Below, piece after piece: positions 36,138-46,806 of a stretch of 64,000 nt of DNA. Position numbers and translations under genes: made by a program. How positions within the stretch are numbered: position 1 is the stretch's first letter; each line of letters begins with the position of its first letter. The notes under the pieces were generated by a model. It was not told the origin of the DNA. It saw nothing but the letters and a program-made list of their open reading frames with translations, and made no database searches. Source of the DNA: Talpa occidentalis (lineage: Eukaryota > Chordata > Mammalia > Eulipotyphla > Talpidae); NCBI RefSeq assembly GCF_014898055.3, contig NW_023601754.1, positions 53,561,013 through 53,625,012 on the forward strand, in the 5' to 3' direction.

Positions 36138-37079
36138 ATGGCAGCTGAACCCTCAAAACAAATATTCCACTTCCCCATCATAATCCCAAGAAGATGGGTG
36201 ACCCCATCAACACCAAACACAGCCACAAACACGTCGACCAGCAGCTCGTCCTGTGGCGGCGAGGACCTGCCTTTCGTCCACTTCTACAACATCCTCTCCC
36301 TGGTGACGGTGCTGGTCAGCGCGTGCGGCGCGGCGGGGAACGGGGCCGTCATCTGGCTGCTGGGCTTCCGCGGGAAGAGGACCCCCTTCTCCGTCTACGT
36401 CCTCCACCTGGCCTGCGCCGACGCCGCCTTCCTCCTGAGCAGGAGCGTCCTGCTCACGCTGCTGCTCCTGCGTCTCCACGGACACGTGCTCTGCTGGCTC
36501 GTCGACCCGCTCGCCCTCTCCTCGTACCTGGCGGGGCTGGGCCTGCTCGTGGCCATCGGCGCCGAGCGCTGCGTCTCCGTGCTCTGGCCCCTCTGGCACC
36601 GGTGCCGCCGGCCCGCCCGCCTCTCCTCCGTGGTGTGCGGCCTCATCTGGGCGCTGTCCCTGTGTGGGGTGATAACATGGCTTTTGTGTGTGCACTTTGT
36701 GGGGTTGCCACGGCATAGCTTGCATTTCATCTACTACGTGGCGGTGGCCACCACCTTCCTGCTGCTGTGTGCGTCGGGCCTGACGCTGCTCCTCCGGGCC
36801 CGCTGCATCTCCTTGCGCAGACCGCCCACCCGGCTCTACGTGACCGTCCTGCTCAAGGTGCTGGCCTTCCTGCTGCTGGCGCTGCCCTACACTGTGGCCG
36901 CCACCGTGTATGTCCTCGCCCCGGCGCTGCCCTATCAGGGCACGCTGTTGCCCATCTTGCGCATCCTCTCAGTCCTGAACAGCCTGGTGAACCCCATCAT
37001 TTACTTCTTGTCGGGAGGCACGGGCAGCGGCCGGGCAGGGCCCGCCTCCGAGACGTGCTCCTCGGGCGCTGAGGGATGA
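36138..37079 (+). CDS. MRGPRX: Mas-related G-protein-coupled receptor, MRGPRX-like, complete frame
   Basis: A 313-codon intronless frame, near the usual length of about 320-330. It encodes a seven-helix plasma-membrane receptor, probably for pruritogenic or cationic peptides coupled to Gq/Gi by analogy with the family; the ligand cannot be told. The N-terminus is short with an N-glycosylation sequon (N31-T-S). Helix 1 is about 44-77 with GN at 67-68. Helix 2 has Asp94. Helix 3 ends with ERC 143-145 and the family phrase SVLWPLWHRC. Helix 7 carries NPIIY 285-289. The start is the first ATG after a good splice acceptor. The last 20 residues (from about 293) do not resemble a receptor tail: one base is missing relative to the paralogue at 28066, which puts the tail out of frame, with two more bases missing further on. 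It may signal with an altered tail. Confidence 0.92.
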   Translation: MAAEPSKQIFHFPIIIPRRWVTPSTPNTATNTSTSSSSCGGEDLPFVHFYNILSLVTVLVSACGAAGNGAVIWLLGFRGKRTPFSVYVLHLACADAAFLLSRSVLLTLLLLRLHGHVLCWLVDPLALSSYLAGLGLLVAIGAERCVSVLWPLWHRCRRPARLSSVVCGLIWALSLCGVITWLLCVHFVGLPRHSLHFIYYVAVATTFLLLCASGLTLLLRARCISLRRPPTRLYVTVLLKVLAFLLLALPYTVAATVYVLAPALPYQGTLLPILRILSVLNSLVNPIIYFLSGGTGSGRAGPASETCSSGAEG

Positions 37080-38009
37080 GGAGGGGGCTGAACTGAGGGG
37101 CTCCCCCATCTTCGGGGAAACCACGGTGTCCACCTGAGCCCCGGGGAGGGGGTCCTCTGTGGGGCCCCAGGGCCTGACCTGTGGCAGGAGTTGTCATTCA
37201 TAAAGATCTGCGCTCCCGCTGGAGCTCTTCAGCAATTCCTCACGAGAACGAAGCTGGTAGATGGTCGCAGATATTAAAACATTTCATTGATTTTCCAAAG
37301 CCCGCTGGCCTTCGAGCCGTGTTCTTTTCCATCCCTGCATCTTCCACGGGAAGCTTCCTCCCCGGGGTGTCGTCTGACCTCCTCGCCCTCGGCCCCAGGG
37401 GAGGCGTCCAGGCCCGCGGGCAGGGATGTCCTCACACAGGGTGCCCCGGCCTTTCCCTCTGGACCCGCAGTCTGGGCTCTGCGCTCCCTCAGGGGCTGCC
37501 CCTGCAGAGCCCCCTCCAGGGCAGGGGTGCGGCCCCCTGTTCCCGGAGCGGGTCCTGGACCTGCTCTGTAGGTCTCTCGGCGCCTGGCGCAGGCCTGAGC
37601 CCCCGTCCTCGGTCCGTCTGTCTGGGGCCCTGTGTGTCCCTGTCCAAGCCCTGACGCCACGTGCGCGACCCCCGCAGAGCCCGCTCTCCTCCTCCTCCTG
37701 AGACCCCCGGCGGAGTCCCCGCTCCCTGCAGCCTCCTCCCTGCTCCCCGGGACCCACAGACGCGTGTTCAGGCTCACCCCTGCCGCTCGGAGGTCCCTGT
37801 ACCCCAGAGACTCCCGCCCACTCCTAGTGCCCCGCCCAGCACGGAGGGTCTGTGTCTGCACAGGCGGCACCTTTTGCAGGGGCAGGGGCAGAAGATGCCC
37901 ACCCACTCTGGGGGGAGTTAATATCAGTGTCTCCTAAAGAGGACAGGAAAGTGGGGTGCTCTAGCCTTCCAAATATGGACCTGCCAGGTAGGCCCACAGT
38001 GTTTTCACC
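37080..38009. other. Receptor 3' flank, duplicated non-coding DNA
   Basis: The first 120 bases align with the flank of the first receptor. 37340-37640 matches 29620-29760. No canonical AATAAA is seen soon after the stop; an ATTAAA lies near 37275. No other gene is recognised. Confidence 0.5.
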
Positions 38010-38300
38010 CCTCCTTCCGCCCAGCCGTGGGCCCCTGGCCCGCAGTCTGCCCTGCCCTGGACACTGTGGAGGACCCCAGGGGCCGGACTGTGGCCTGGGG
38101 CGGCTCCCGTCCTGTTGATGTGGAGAGCGGGGGTGGGGCGGCTGGTTGTGGGGGACGCTCTAGTTTCTCCCTGAACCCTGATGAGTCTGGACCAGACTGC
38201 AGCTGCCAGTTCCCTTTTCTTGGCCCCTTATCAGGCCGCCGGGCCCCCAGCCCGGCCCTCGGCCACGGTGTCCTCACTTCCCCTGAGGTTCTGACACCCC
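38010..38300 (+). repeat. Segmental-duplication block a, copy 2
   Basis: Matches 33426-33735 and 39858-40015 in the same orientation. It is closer to copy 3 than to copy 1 (shared GTGGGGGACGCTCTAGTTTC). Confidence 0.82.
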
Positions 38301-38339
38301 TCCCTGCCCACCGGCAGCTGGTGCCGCGGGCCCGCCTCT

Positions 38340-38500
38340 GTCCTGTGCCCTGCGGGGTCTGACGCTCAGTGGGTGACGCAGTTCAGCGAGGGGCACCTCC
38401 GCACGGAGGGGACACAGGGTCCCCACCCCTCCTGGACACTGGGTCCTGCACACGGGGGCGTCCGTGGGCGCCCCCAGGAGGAGGGTGTCTCCGGGGAGCC
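38340..38500 (+). repeat. Segmental-duplication block c, copy 1
   Basis: Nearly identical to 40050-40195 (CAGCGAGGGGCACCTCCGCA, then GGTCCTGCACACGGGGGCGT in both). Confidence 0.85.
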
Positions 38501-38929
38501 ACACCGGGTGGTCTCAAAATATTGCACGGAAGCAAAATCTCAGTCTCAAGGTGCCTTGAGGCTGGGGGGTGACAGGCATGGCCGGGGTCAGCGCGGGCGG
38601 CAGGGGTGGCCACAGCGTGATGAGAAAGGAGGCAGAGCAGGCTCTCCCGGCCAAGGGCAGAGTCGGGGCGGCCCGGCCCAGCCCGGGACCCGCAGGAAGC
38701 AGGGGAGGCCAGAGGCTCTGGTCATGAGAAAGAGGCTGTCCCCCGTGTGATCCAACAGGACAAGGGGCCTCCAGAAAGAGCCGGGGTCAGGGAGGGAGAC
38801 CAGGGCCAGATGCCGCGGAGGGCTGCGGGGTCTGGAGGGACGCGATGGTGGAGCAGGGCGGCCTCACCCCCAGCTGCAGACAGAGGCCACCTGGGGTGGA
38901 CGCAGGGCCAGGCCGACTACGTCCACTGC
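38501..38929. other. Non-coding stretch
   Basis: GC-rich, with no gene or recent repeat recognised. It separates duplication blocks c and b. Confidence 0.4.
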
Positions 38930-39425
38930 CCTGCAGCTGAGCCGCCCCCAAGTGCTCCAGGGAGGACGTGAGGGGGGCTCAGCCTCAGACCCAGGCCCTG
39001 CCCAGCCTCCCCCGCCCCGAGGGTCCCTGCCCTCCGCGTGTCTGGGGCTCTGACCTAGACCCTGCTGGCTCCCAGGGACGCCTGCCCGGTGGCCATTCCC
39101 GCGGGGGGCTGTGCAGCCAGCAAGGCCTGAGGCCAGAGCAGCCCCCGGGAGCCCACAGCCCCCACTGGGCCCCAGTCAGCCACAATCTCCGTCCCCATCG
39201 GGTGACACCGGGGGCAGCGCCCCTGCCCTGCACTCTGAGATTGCTCAAGACTGGACAGCCTCAGCCCGCGGAGCCTGAAGAGCCGCAGCCCCACCCCCGC
39301 TCTGCACCCCACACCTGCTGGGGCCGCCCTGCGGGCCCCCTGGCCTGGCGTCCCCTGAGAACCGCGAGTGACTCTGCTCAGGGACCGTCCCCTGTGCTGG
39401 ACACAGGCCTGCATGACCCCCGGGC
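38930..39425 (+). repeat. Segmental-duplication block b, copy 2
   Basis: Counterpart of 34750-35230. In copy 1 this block is followed by a receptor gene about 0.9 kb later. Here it is followed only by further duplicated blocks. Confidence 0.82.
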
Positions 39426-39857
39426 TGCCCCACATGGGCCAGGGCTGGGGTGCTGGGATCCCCTGCCGGAGCGGGGAGTCCTCCACCCCGTCCTAGGCCC
39501 CTGGGCGCCTCTGGTCTCAGAGTCCAGGTGTGGAAGGACCGTGGGCATGAAACAGGTGACACCTGGGGCCTGCACGGGATCCCCAAGTCCCAATGTCCCA
39601 AGCTGCTCCTCACTGAGACCCCACGGCCCCCAGAGGGGACAGAACACCGTCCCCGCCTCAGACGAGGACCCAAGGGCAGGGGTGGCAGGAGCAGAGACCC
39701 CAGCTCGGGGCAAGGAACTGTGAAGGGGACTGGGGTTGAGGAAACACAGGTCAGAGGACCCCAGAGAGGACCCCCAGGGGTGACACAGGGGTCATTTCCA
39801 GGACAAGTGCCCAGAACAGATGCTGGACTTGAGCTAGTGCCCCCCGCACTGATACTC
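39426..39857. other. Non-coding stretch
   Basis: No receptor remnant or other gene is recognised between block b copy 2 and block a copy 3. Confidence 0.4.
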
Positions 39858-40195
39858 GTGGGGGACGCTCTAGTTTCTCCCTGAACCCTGACGAGTCTGG
39901 ACCGGCCTGCAGCTGCCAGTTCCCTTTTCTTGGCCCCTTATCAGGCCGCCGGGTCCCCAGCCCGGCCCTCGGCCACGGTGTCCTCACTTCCCCTGAGGTT
40001 CCGACACCCCCTCCCTGCCCACCGGCAGCTGGTGCCGCCTCTGTCCTGTGCCCTGCGGGGTCTGACGCTCAGTCGGTGACGCAGCTCAGCGAGGGGCACC
40101 TCCGCACGGAGGGGACACAGGGTCCCCACCCCTCCTGGACACCGGGTCCTGCACACGGGGGCGTCCGTGGGCGCCCCCAGGAGGAGGGTATCTCC
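39858..40195 (+). repeat. Segmental-duplication blocks a (copy 3) and c (copy 2)
   Basis: The first half repeats block a and the second half repeats block c with the same spacing as at 38150-38500. Beyond about 40195 similarity to the other units stops, marking the edge of the duplicated array. Confidence 0.82.
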
Positions 40196-42870
40196 GGCAG
40201 CACCGTGACTCCTGGGCCCAGGGCAGAGGTGGGCACGGTCTGAGCCCCAGTCCTGCTCACTGTCGGCCTCATCCCCCCTTGACTAGCAGTGGGGTTCCAG
40301 CCTCCCGTGGGCAGCAACCCCAGTCTGCCTCCTTGCCCTGACCTCATGTGGCTGCACCTCCTTTCTGCCCCTGAGGTTTGAGTGGTCCCCAGAGTCTCCC
40401 CCAGCCCTGACCTGACCACACACACACCCCACCCCCCGCCCCCGCAGGGAGGCCCTGAGGCTGTGGGGCTCTCGCCCTCCCCCCTCACCCACCCCGGGGC
40501 TGCACCGCTGTAGCCCCGCCCGCCCTCAGCTCCTGGCCTGGGGACCCTGGACGGAGGCCAAGTGAGAGCTGCAGCAGGGAAGCCCTGAGGACAGACTGGG
40601 GGTGGGTGCTGCGGCGCCCAGCTGTCCTTGGGGTGCTCCCTAAGGGGCGTTCGCGAAGGGGAGCTGGCTAAGGACTCCCCGCAGAACCCCACCTTCCCTG
40701 CGGCCTCCGCCGTGGCCGCCAGATGGCGCTGCGTTCTCGGGGCCTTGGAGTGTCAGAGTCCGGCCGAGGAAGCTGACCTGGCACCCCAACCCAAGCCACC
40801 CCCTCTGCAGGTTTTCCGTCCTCCCTGGACGACGGAGGCTCAGGCCAGGTCTCCCCAGGCCAGCCCCTAAGGCCGGGTGAGGCCCCGGGGGGAGTGAGCG
40901 CTCAGTCCCCCGGGTTCAGGGACCATGGGAGGAGGGGAGGGGGACTTGACTTTGGGGGGAGTTTCCCCACATCGAGGGGAGGGGGGGCTTCTCTCCTGGG
41001 AGGCTGGAAATAGAATGAAGGGAGGAGCAGTTGCAGGTTGCGCCTCGCTGAGCTGGGGTGCCCCGGGTCAGCCCCCACCTTCCAGATCCAAGAAGCAGCT
41101 TTGGGGCCCCGTGGGGGCCTGCCCCTGTGTGCCAGCGGCTCAGGATACACAGCCCTGCGGGACCGATGGGGGGGCCCTCTGGCCCCAGGGCCGCTGCTGG
41201 CGTACGGGCACCGCCCGAGCCCACACGGGCAGGCGCGTGTGCTCGCTCCTGGAGAGGCGCCCGGTCAGCCACAGCGCAGGGCGGCCACCAGGCCGGACCC
41301 CACGCCGCCCGTGCCTGTCTGTGGGAGGCCGGCAGCGCTGAGCCAGCCGCCGAGAGGAGGGAGCGTCGCCCTTGCCTGATGGAGATGGAGCAAGGTGCCC
41401 GCCAGCCCGCCCACCCCTACCGGCAGGGCTGCAGGTGTCCCTGGCCGCCCTGACATTGCAACGCCCTCTGTGCCACCTGTCCCCAGCACACCTGTCCCCA
41501 GCACGTCCCGCCCACCGCCCGGCTCTGTCTGGCCTGTCTGCCTGGCCTGTGCCCTGGGGCCTCCAGGCAGCGGGCATGTTCTCAGCAACTCAGGTGGCAC
41601 CTGGCCTAGCTGAGCCCCAAGGAGACCTAGTCATTGGCCCACCTGTCAGCCTCTGTGTCCCTTACCAGAAGGTGCACCCCTCGAGGGCGGGAGGCCATCG
41701 CTGTGTCCCCTGTGCTGGACCTGTGCCCGACTGAACCAGGACAGAGCAGGAGGGTCCCTGGGCAGTGATGCTGGCAGTGGGCAGGGGAAGGGGGAGGGGC
41801 GGTGGCTGAACCACTGGGCAGAAATGTCTTCAACAGGTTGGAACCAGGCCAGGCTGGTCCCGGTCTCTGAAACCTTCCAGCCGGCCCTAGTCCTGACCAC
41901 TGACCTGAGCAGGATGTCCAGTAAAGAAGGACTTTGCTCTCTGTGGAACCCAGTCCCCCAGGGTCTTGGGGTCCCCAGCCACCCCTTCCAGCCCATAGAC
42001 ACCCCAGAGCAGCTCAGTGCTGGGCGGGGACACTCTGTGGGGTCCCTGGCCCAAGCTGGGAGCCTGGAGAAGGGACAGATCCTGAGCAAACAGCATGAGA
42101 GGTGCAGAAGGCCAAGGGGGGCGCTGCCCCTGATCTGCCCGACGGGTGGGCTCACGCCGCCGCCCTGCGCCAGGTCCACCCTTACTCCGATGTGTGGATG
42201 ACAGGTCATCTGCTGGCCCACCTGTCCCCGGGCAGCATGAAAGAGGGTCCTGCATCCCCACACAGAAAGCAGGCGGCCTCCCTGGAGGAGGGGTGTGTGC
42301 CAGAGTTTCCAGGGTAGTGTGGGGTGGGGAGGGGAGGGCTGCCGTCCGTGGGGAAGAGGAAGAACAGGCACCTGCTGAGAGATGACGCCCCCGCCCCAGA
42401 GACCGCAGCAGAGCCTGGAAGGAAACAGGTGGGGTGCGTCGGGATAGGGGACCCCAGGGGCCAAGGGACCGGAGACGCGGGTGGCCCAGGGTCTGCCTGG
42501 CCTGCGGCTCCTCGCGACCTGAACGCGGGTGGGTGAGAGGGTGGGCCGGCCTCGGCGGGCTTGGCGTGCTCTTCCAGACAGGAGCCCGGTCCTCTGGCAA
42601 CGCGCTTGCAAAGGCCACGGCCCCCGGCCCACGTCGGCGTCGGGCTGACGTCCAGGCCCCAGGGCCGTCGGGCAGCTCCCGCCTCTGGGGCTGGCGTGCG
42701 ACGGTCCTGGTGGCCACCTCCACCTCCCGGGGTCTCGTCTTCCTCCAGACGCGCCCCAGAAAATGTGACTCCGCCAATCGTGTATGGACAGGGCCTGCGA
42801 CGTGGCCAGGGACGGAGCCGGCGTCACCTCCCGTGGCTCATGTGCACGCGTCACCGTGGCCCCCCAGCCC
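40196..42870. other. GC-rich non-coding stretch, no gene recognised
   Basis: Long open frames (for example 412 codons on minus from 42884) have featureless, Pro/Gly/Ser-rich translations. I see no receptor, domain or splice-supported exon. The CTCF-like motif is listed separately. Confidence 0.45.
40713..40732 (+). promoter_or_regulatory. CTCF-like binding motif
   Basis: TGGCCGCCAGATGGCGCTGC fits the CTCF core consensus (CCNNNAGRKGGCGCT-type) closely. It lies about 0.5 kb past the last duplicated block of the receptor array, so it could be a domain boundary. Occupancy cannot be inferred from sequence alone. Confidence 0.5.
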
Positions 42871-42873
42871 GGG

Positions 42874-43022
42874 CCCCCCACCACCCCGCCCCACCATCAC
42901 CCCCCTCACCCTCATCACCCCCACCATCACCCCCATCATCCCCATCACCACCCCCAAAACCCCCATCACCCCCACCATCACCCCAAAACCCCCATCACTC
43001 CATCACCCCACCATCACCTCAG
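42874..43022 (+). repeat. CAC/ATC-rich microsatellite
   Basis: Interrupted repeats of CATCACCCC and CACCATCA units over about 150 bases. Confidence 0.9.
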
Positions 43023-43290
43023 CTGCCCTGGGTTGCAGCAGCCACTTGGCAGCCCCGAGCCACAGGGCCCCTGGCGGCCACCCGCAGGGGTCGGGCTCAT
43101 GGCTGCAGGCCGGGGTGCCAGGCAGGGCTCCCTGGGGCCCTCCCGCACTGGGGCCCCTGGGCGGGGCCGGGGCGCTGGGGCTCCAGCCCCCTCAGCCCTG
43201 CTCCCTGGGGCCCCAGGGGGTGGCTCAGTCTCAGCAAACAGGAGGTGCCCCCGACCCCACCCAGGCTGCAGCTCCTGCCCAGTCCCCTGC
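43023..43290. other. GC-rich non-coding spacer
   Basis: Separates two simple-repeat arrays. No gene is recognised. Confidence 0.4.
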
Positions 43291-43835
43291 CTCACACTCA
43301 CACACACGCTCACTCGCTCACACACACTCACACACATGCTCACACACGCTCACACAGCTCACACACACTCACACGCTCTCACACATGCTCACTCGCTCAC
43401 ACATGCTCACACATGCTCACACACGCTCACATGCTCACACACACTCACTCAAATGCTCACTCGCTCACACACATTCACACACGCTCACAAATGCTCACAT
43501 GCTCTCACACATGCTCACGCACACGCTCACTTGCTCACACATGCTCACACACACGCACACACTCTCACATGCTCACACATGCTCGCACACGCCTATCACA
43601 TGCTCTCACACACGCTTACACACACACTCACTCGCTCACACATGCTCACACAGGCTCACACATGCTCACTTGCTCACACACGCTCACACACGCTCACACA
43701 TGCTCACACATGCTCACACACATGCCCACACACACTCACAAACATGCTCACTCGCTCACACACGCTCACACACGCTCACACACGCACAACCTCCTCAGGC
43801 GTTTGCACACTCACATGGCCTCTTACACACGCACA
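43291..43835 (+). repeat. CTCACACA-type minisatellite
   Basis: About 540 bases of 8-14-base variants of CTCACACATG and CTCACACACG. All three plus frames are open across it, giving long His/Thr/Ser/Leu/Ala-rich translations. Those frames are a by-product of the repeat and should not be called a protein. Confidence 0.93.
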
Positions 43836-45065
43836 CACAGTCCCTCACCCCACACCACAGCCACCCGCGCTTCCTGCAGCCCACGTCCACCGTCCACACT
43901 CGCCGCCCCATGGCCCGGGGGCCGGGTGAGCTGAGGCGGACGGGAGCGGCCAGGGGCCCGCCCGGCAGGCGGCGAGGCTGTGCAAGGCCCGCGTCCTCGG
44001 CCGCCGTCTCCAGTCGGCCAGTGGGCACGAAGGAGGGTCCGTGGGGCGGAGGGGCGGGCAGCCAATCGCCCAGGCTGCCTCGGGGCGGGCCCCCGCCAGC
44101 GTCCGGGAGCTCTGGCGAGGCCCGCGGCAGCGGGAGGGTTCAGGAGCCGGTCAGGGCAGACCTGAGCGGAGGCAGGGGTGCTGCTGCCGAGGGGCGGGCC
44201 CCAGGTCAGGACAGTCCCATGCCACCGCCCCCCAAGGAGTCACCTGCCTGTTGGGGACCTGCAGCTCCCCAGCCTCCCCAGAAGATGTCATCTCTTGAGA
44301 TGCTGCAGACCTACCTGATGGGGCACAGCGAGGTGTGAGGAGAGCAGAGTGAAGAGGGGTTCAGGCCAGGAAGGGCAGGGGCGGCCAGGGGGACGAGGGG
44401 GAGCAGGGCAGGGGAGGGGAGCACAGGAGGGGTAGGGCAGGGAAGAGGGGCCAGGGGAGGGGGGGAGGCCGGGAGGGAAGGAGAGGGGAGCAGGGGCGGG
44501 CTGGGGGTGGGCGTGCAGGGAGGGGCACCCCGAGGATGGGGATTCGGGAGACACAGGACGCAGCCTGAATGCTGCTCCCCAGCCTTGCGGTGGGACCCGG
44601 CTGTGCCCCGGCCCCAGGCTCTGCCCCCTCCCTGGCAGAGTCCTGGGAGGCTGGAGGGGGCGGGGTGCCCTGTCAGGCTCTCCCTGCGGCTGGGCTGCTG
44701 GGCTCCTTCCGCAGCTGCCGGCTGTTAGGTAACAGCCGCTCCCAGACCGCGGGGGCCGCAGGGACGGACCTGCCACGGGGCGGGCCTGCCCGGGGCTGCA
44801 CTGGGGCTGCTGGCGGTGCTGGCGGCGAACTCGGGGCAGCGCAGACCGGGCGGCACCCACGGCAGCTCCAGGACCTCTGGGCAGCGGAGCCCCCACACCA
44901 GAGCCGCCGGGCCTCCTCCCCGCACCGCCCGCCACCCCGCCCACCGCCCACCAGGCCGCCAGCTCCCTTTGAGGGTGGCCTGGGAGGAGGCTTGGGGAGG
45001 GCCCCCCCACCCCACCCCCCCCCCCCCCCCCGGCGCCTGGGGAGCGGAGCTGCTGGAGGCAGCAG
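43836..45065. other. GC-rich non-coding stretch with G- and C-runs
   Basis: 44340-44520 is a GGGGAGG-type purine-rich tract and 45001-45032 is mostly C. No gene is recognised. The C-run next to the assembly gap suggests sequencing or assembly failure in extreme composition. Confidence 0.5.
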
Positions 45066-45165
45066 NNNNNNNNNNNNNNNNNNNNNNNNNNNNNNNNNNN
45101 NNNNNNNNNNNNNNNNNNNNNNNNNNNNNNNNNNNNNNNNNNNNNNNNNNNNNNNNNNNNNNNNN
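45066..45165. other. Assembly gap (100 N)
   Basis: A run of exactly 100 N, flanked on the left by a long C-run. Confidence 0.99.
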
Positions 45166-46186
45166 GGAGGAAGCAAGGGCAGCCTAGGAGGGAGCCCAGG
45201 CACATCACGAGGGAATCTTGGCCACCCAGGCTAGAGCCCGGGCTGCCCAGGAGGCAGCACTGTCCCTGAGTGGTAAAAGGAACATCGACCCAGCGCAGCT
45301 CACTGGCGCTTCCCAGCTCCTGATGCTTCCCTCATGAACTATCAGCCCCAGCCAGGCTGGAGGCCAGACCCAGGAAGACACTCCAGCAGCTCCTCTCCAA
45401 GTTCCAGCAATAAATTTTTCTGCCGTGAAGCCTCGGCGCCCCTGCGTGTCTGTGGGCCCTAGGAACCAGGTGGTGGGAGCTCCAAACTGAGCTGAGTTCC
45501 ACCCTCTGACACTCTCCTCCCCCATTTTTTGAGTCCTGATCTCCCTGCACCCCCCCCCCCGCCCCCGCAGTCCAATTGGTGTCAGCCTCACTCCCAGGCA
45601 AAGTCCCTGCACTAAGCATGGGAGCGAAAGGGGGCCGAACCTCCTCTTCCGAGGCTCACTCCAAAGGGCAGGCCAGACCCAGGAAGAGCCACTGCCCACT
45701 GCAAGACCTGGGATAAGCCTGTTTCGTGGGGTAGGGGTGCTCCAGAAGGGCCCGACAGCCCACACCCACCTGGAGGTGCGTCTGGAATTGGAATGCCTGA
45801 ACTACCCCATTCCTGCCCTTCAGCCAGGGCCCCCCAGCCCGGGCTGCCCCCAGTCAGGGATCTGAGTGTCCCCTAGGCCTCCAGGCCTCCGGGCACCTGT
45901 GCCTCCCTGAGCCTGTGAGAGAGAGGGGCTGTGTGTGGGGTCAAGGCAGACTTTCCAAACGCTTAGAAATCATTCCCGCACAGCTACACAAGCACGCTTC
46001 TGAGTTTTGTTTGTTTGGTTTGCCTTTTTTTGTTTGTTTGCTTTGCAGTTCTGCTTTTTATTTGAATAAAATCAGAATCTGTCCCACCCCAGACGGTGCT
46101 GGCATCTAAACTAATATAATAACAACTACTCAAGCTACGGTGACTTGATTTTTACATTCAGCAACTTTAAATCCATTCTTCTGTGA
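45166..46186. other. Non-coding stretch, possible old LTR remnant
   Basis: 45300-45720 has an LTR-like look: an AATAAA at about 45408 followed by a GTGTCTGTGGGCC phrase. The phrase GGCCAGACCCAGGAAGA occurs twice, near 45362 and 45671. I cannot name the family. The T-rich section at 46000-46080 is simple sequence. No gene is recognised. Confidence 0.35.
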
Positions 46187-46462
46187 TTTTTAAAAAGATT
46201 TTATTTATTTTTTGCATAGAACTGGGGTGTAGGCCAGAGGTGCAGGGGGTTGTTGGGGGTGAGAGAATTCACCAGAGACAGAGTAGGGAGCAGAACAGAC
46301 AGACTGACTGAAATCCACCACTGAGGGGAGCAGTAGTGAGACAGGAGAGGTCTGCTGTGCCATGTAGGTAGCTCCCTGGCCTGGGATCGAACTCCCTGTC
46401 ACAGCGGCTGGAGATAGCTTGATAGCACTGAGACTTAACCCCTAGGCCACCGGGGAGGCTCC
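46187..46462 (-). repeat. tRNA-derived SINE, minus orientation
   Basis: Complement of tail, body and head in the expected order, ending at CACCGGGGAGGC. Confidence 0.9.
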
Positions 46463-46507
46463 TCTTCTGTGATTTGTGGCCTCTTATTATCTGAACGTGA
46501 TCAGGAG

Positions 46508-46806
46508 GGGCCTGGTGGGCCTGTGCGTGGCCCCATCATGCCGTCATGAGCACAGCACTGTGAAGCTCTCCACAACCTCTGCAGCTCTGGTTTGATCCCG
46601 GCTGGCCAGCTGGCAAGGGTCCCATATGGTGTGGCAGACCTCGCCTGTCGCACTCCCTGCTCCCCTCAGCAGTTTATTTCGTCAGTCTGCCTGTTCTGTT
46701 CCCTGCTCTGTCTCTGGTGAATCCTCTCACGCTCCCAGGAATCTGGCCTGTACCCTGGTTCTTGTATAAATAAGTGAATAAATAAATCTTTAAAAACAAA
46801 CAAACA
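46508..46806 (+). repeat. tRNA-derived SINE, diverged head
   Basis: The head is altered (GGGGCCTGGTGGGCC), but box B (GGTTTGATCCC), the body and the AAATAAATC tail are clear. It abuts the next copy head to tail. Confidence 0.88.

Noticed and set aside
40196..42870. A third MRGPR gene or pseudogene after the last duplicated block
   Set aside because: I searched by eye for the ERC/VLWPLWHRC and NPxIY coding phrases and found none on either strand.
43291..43835. CRISPR-like regular repeats
   Set aside because: Units are short, variable and without spacers. This is a minisatellite in a mammalian genome.
42434..44338. 634-codon open frame on plus
   Set aside because: Its middle is translated CAC/ATC and CTCACACA simple repeats. 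The open frame is produced by the repeats.
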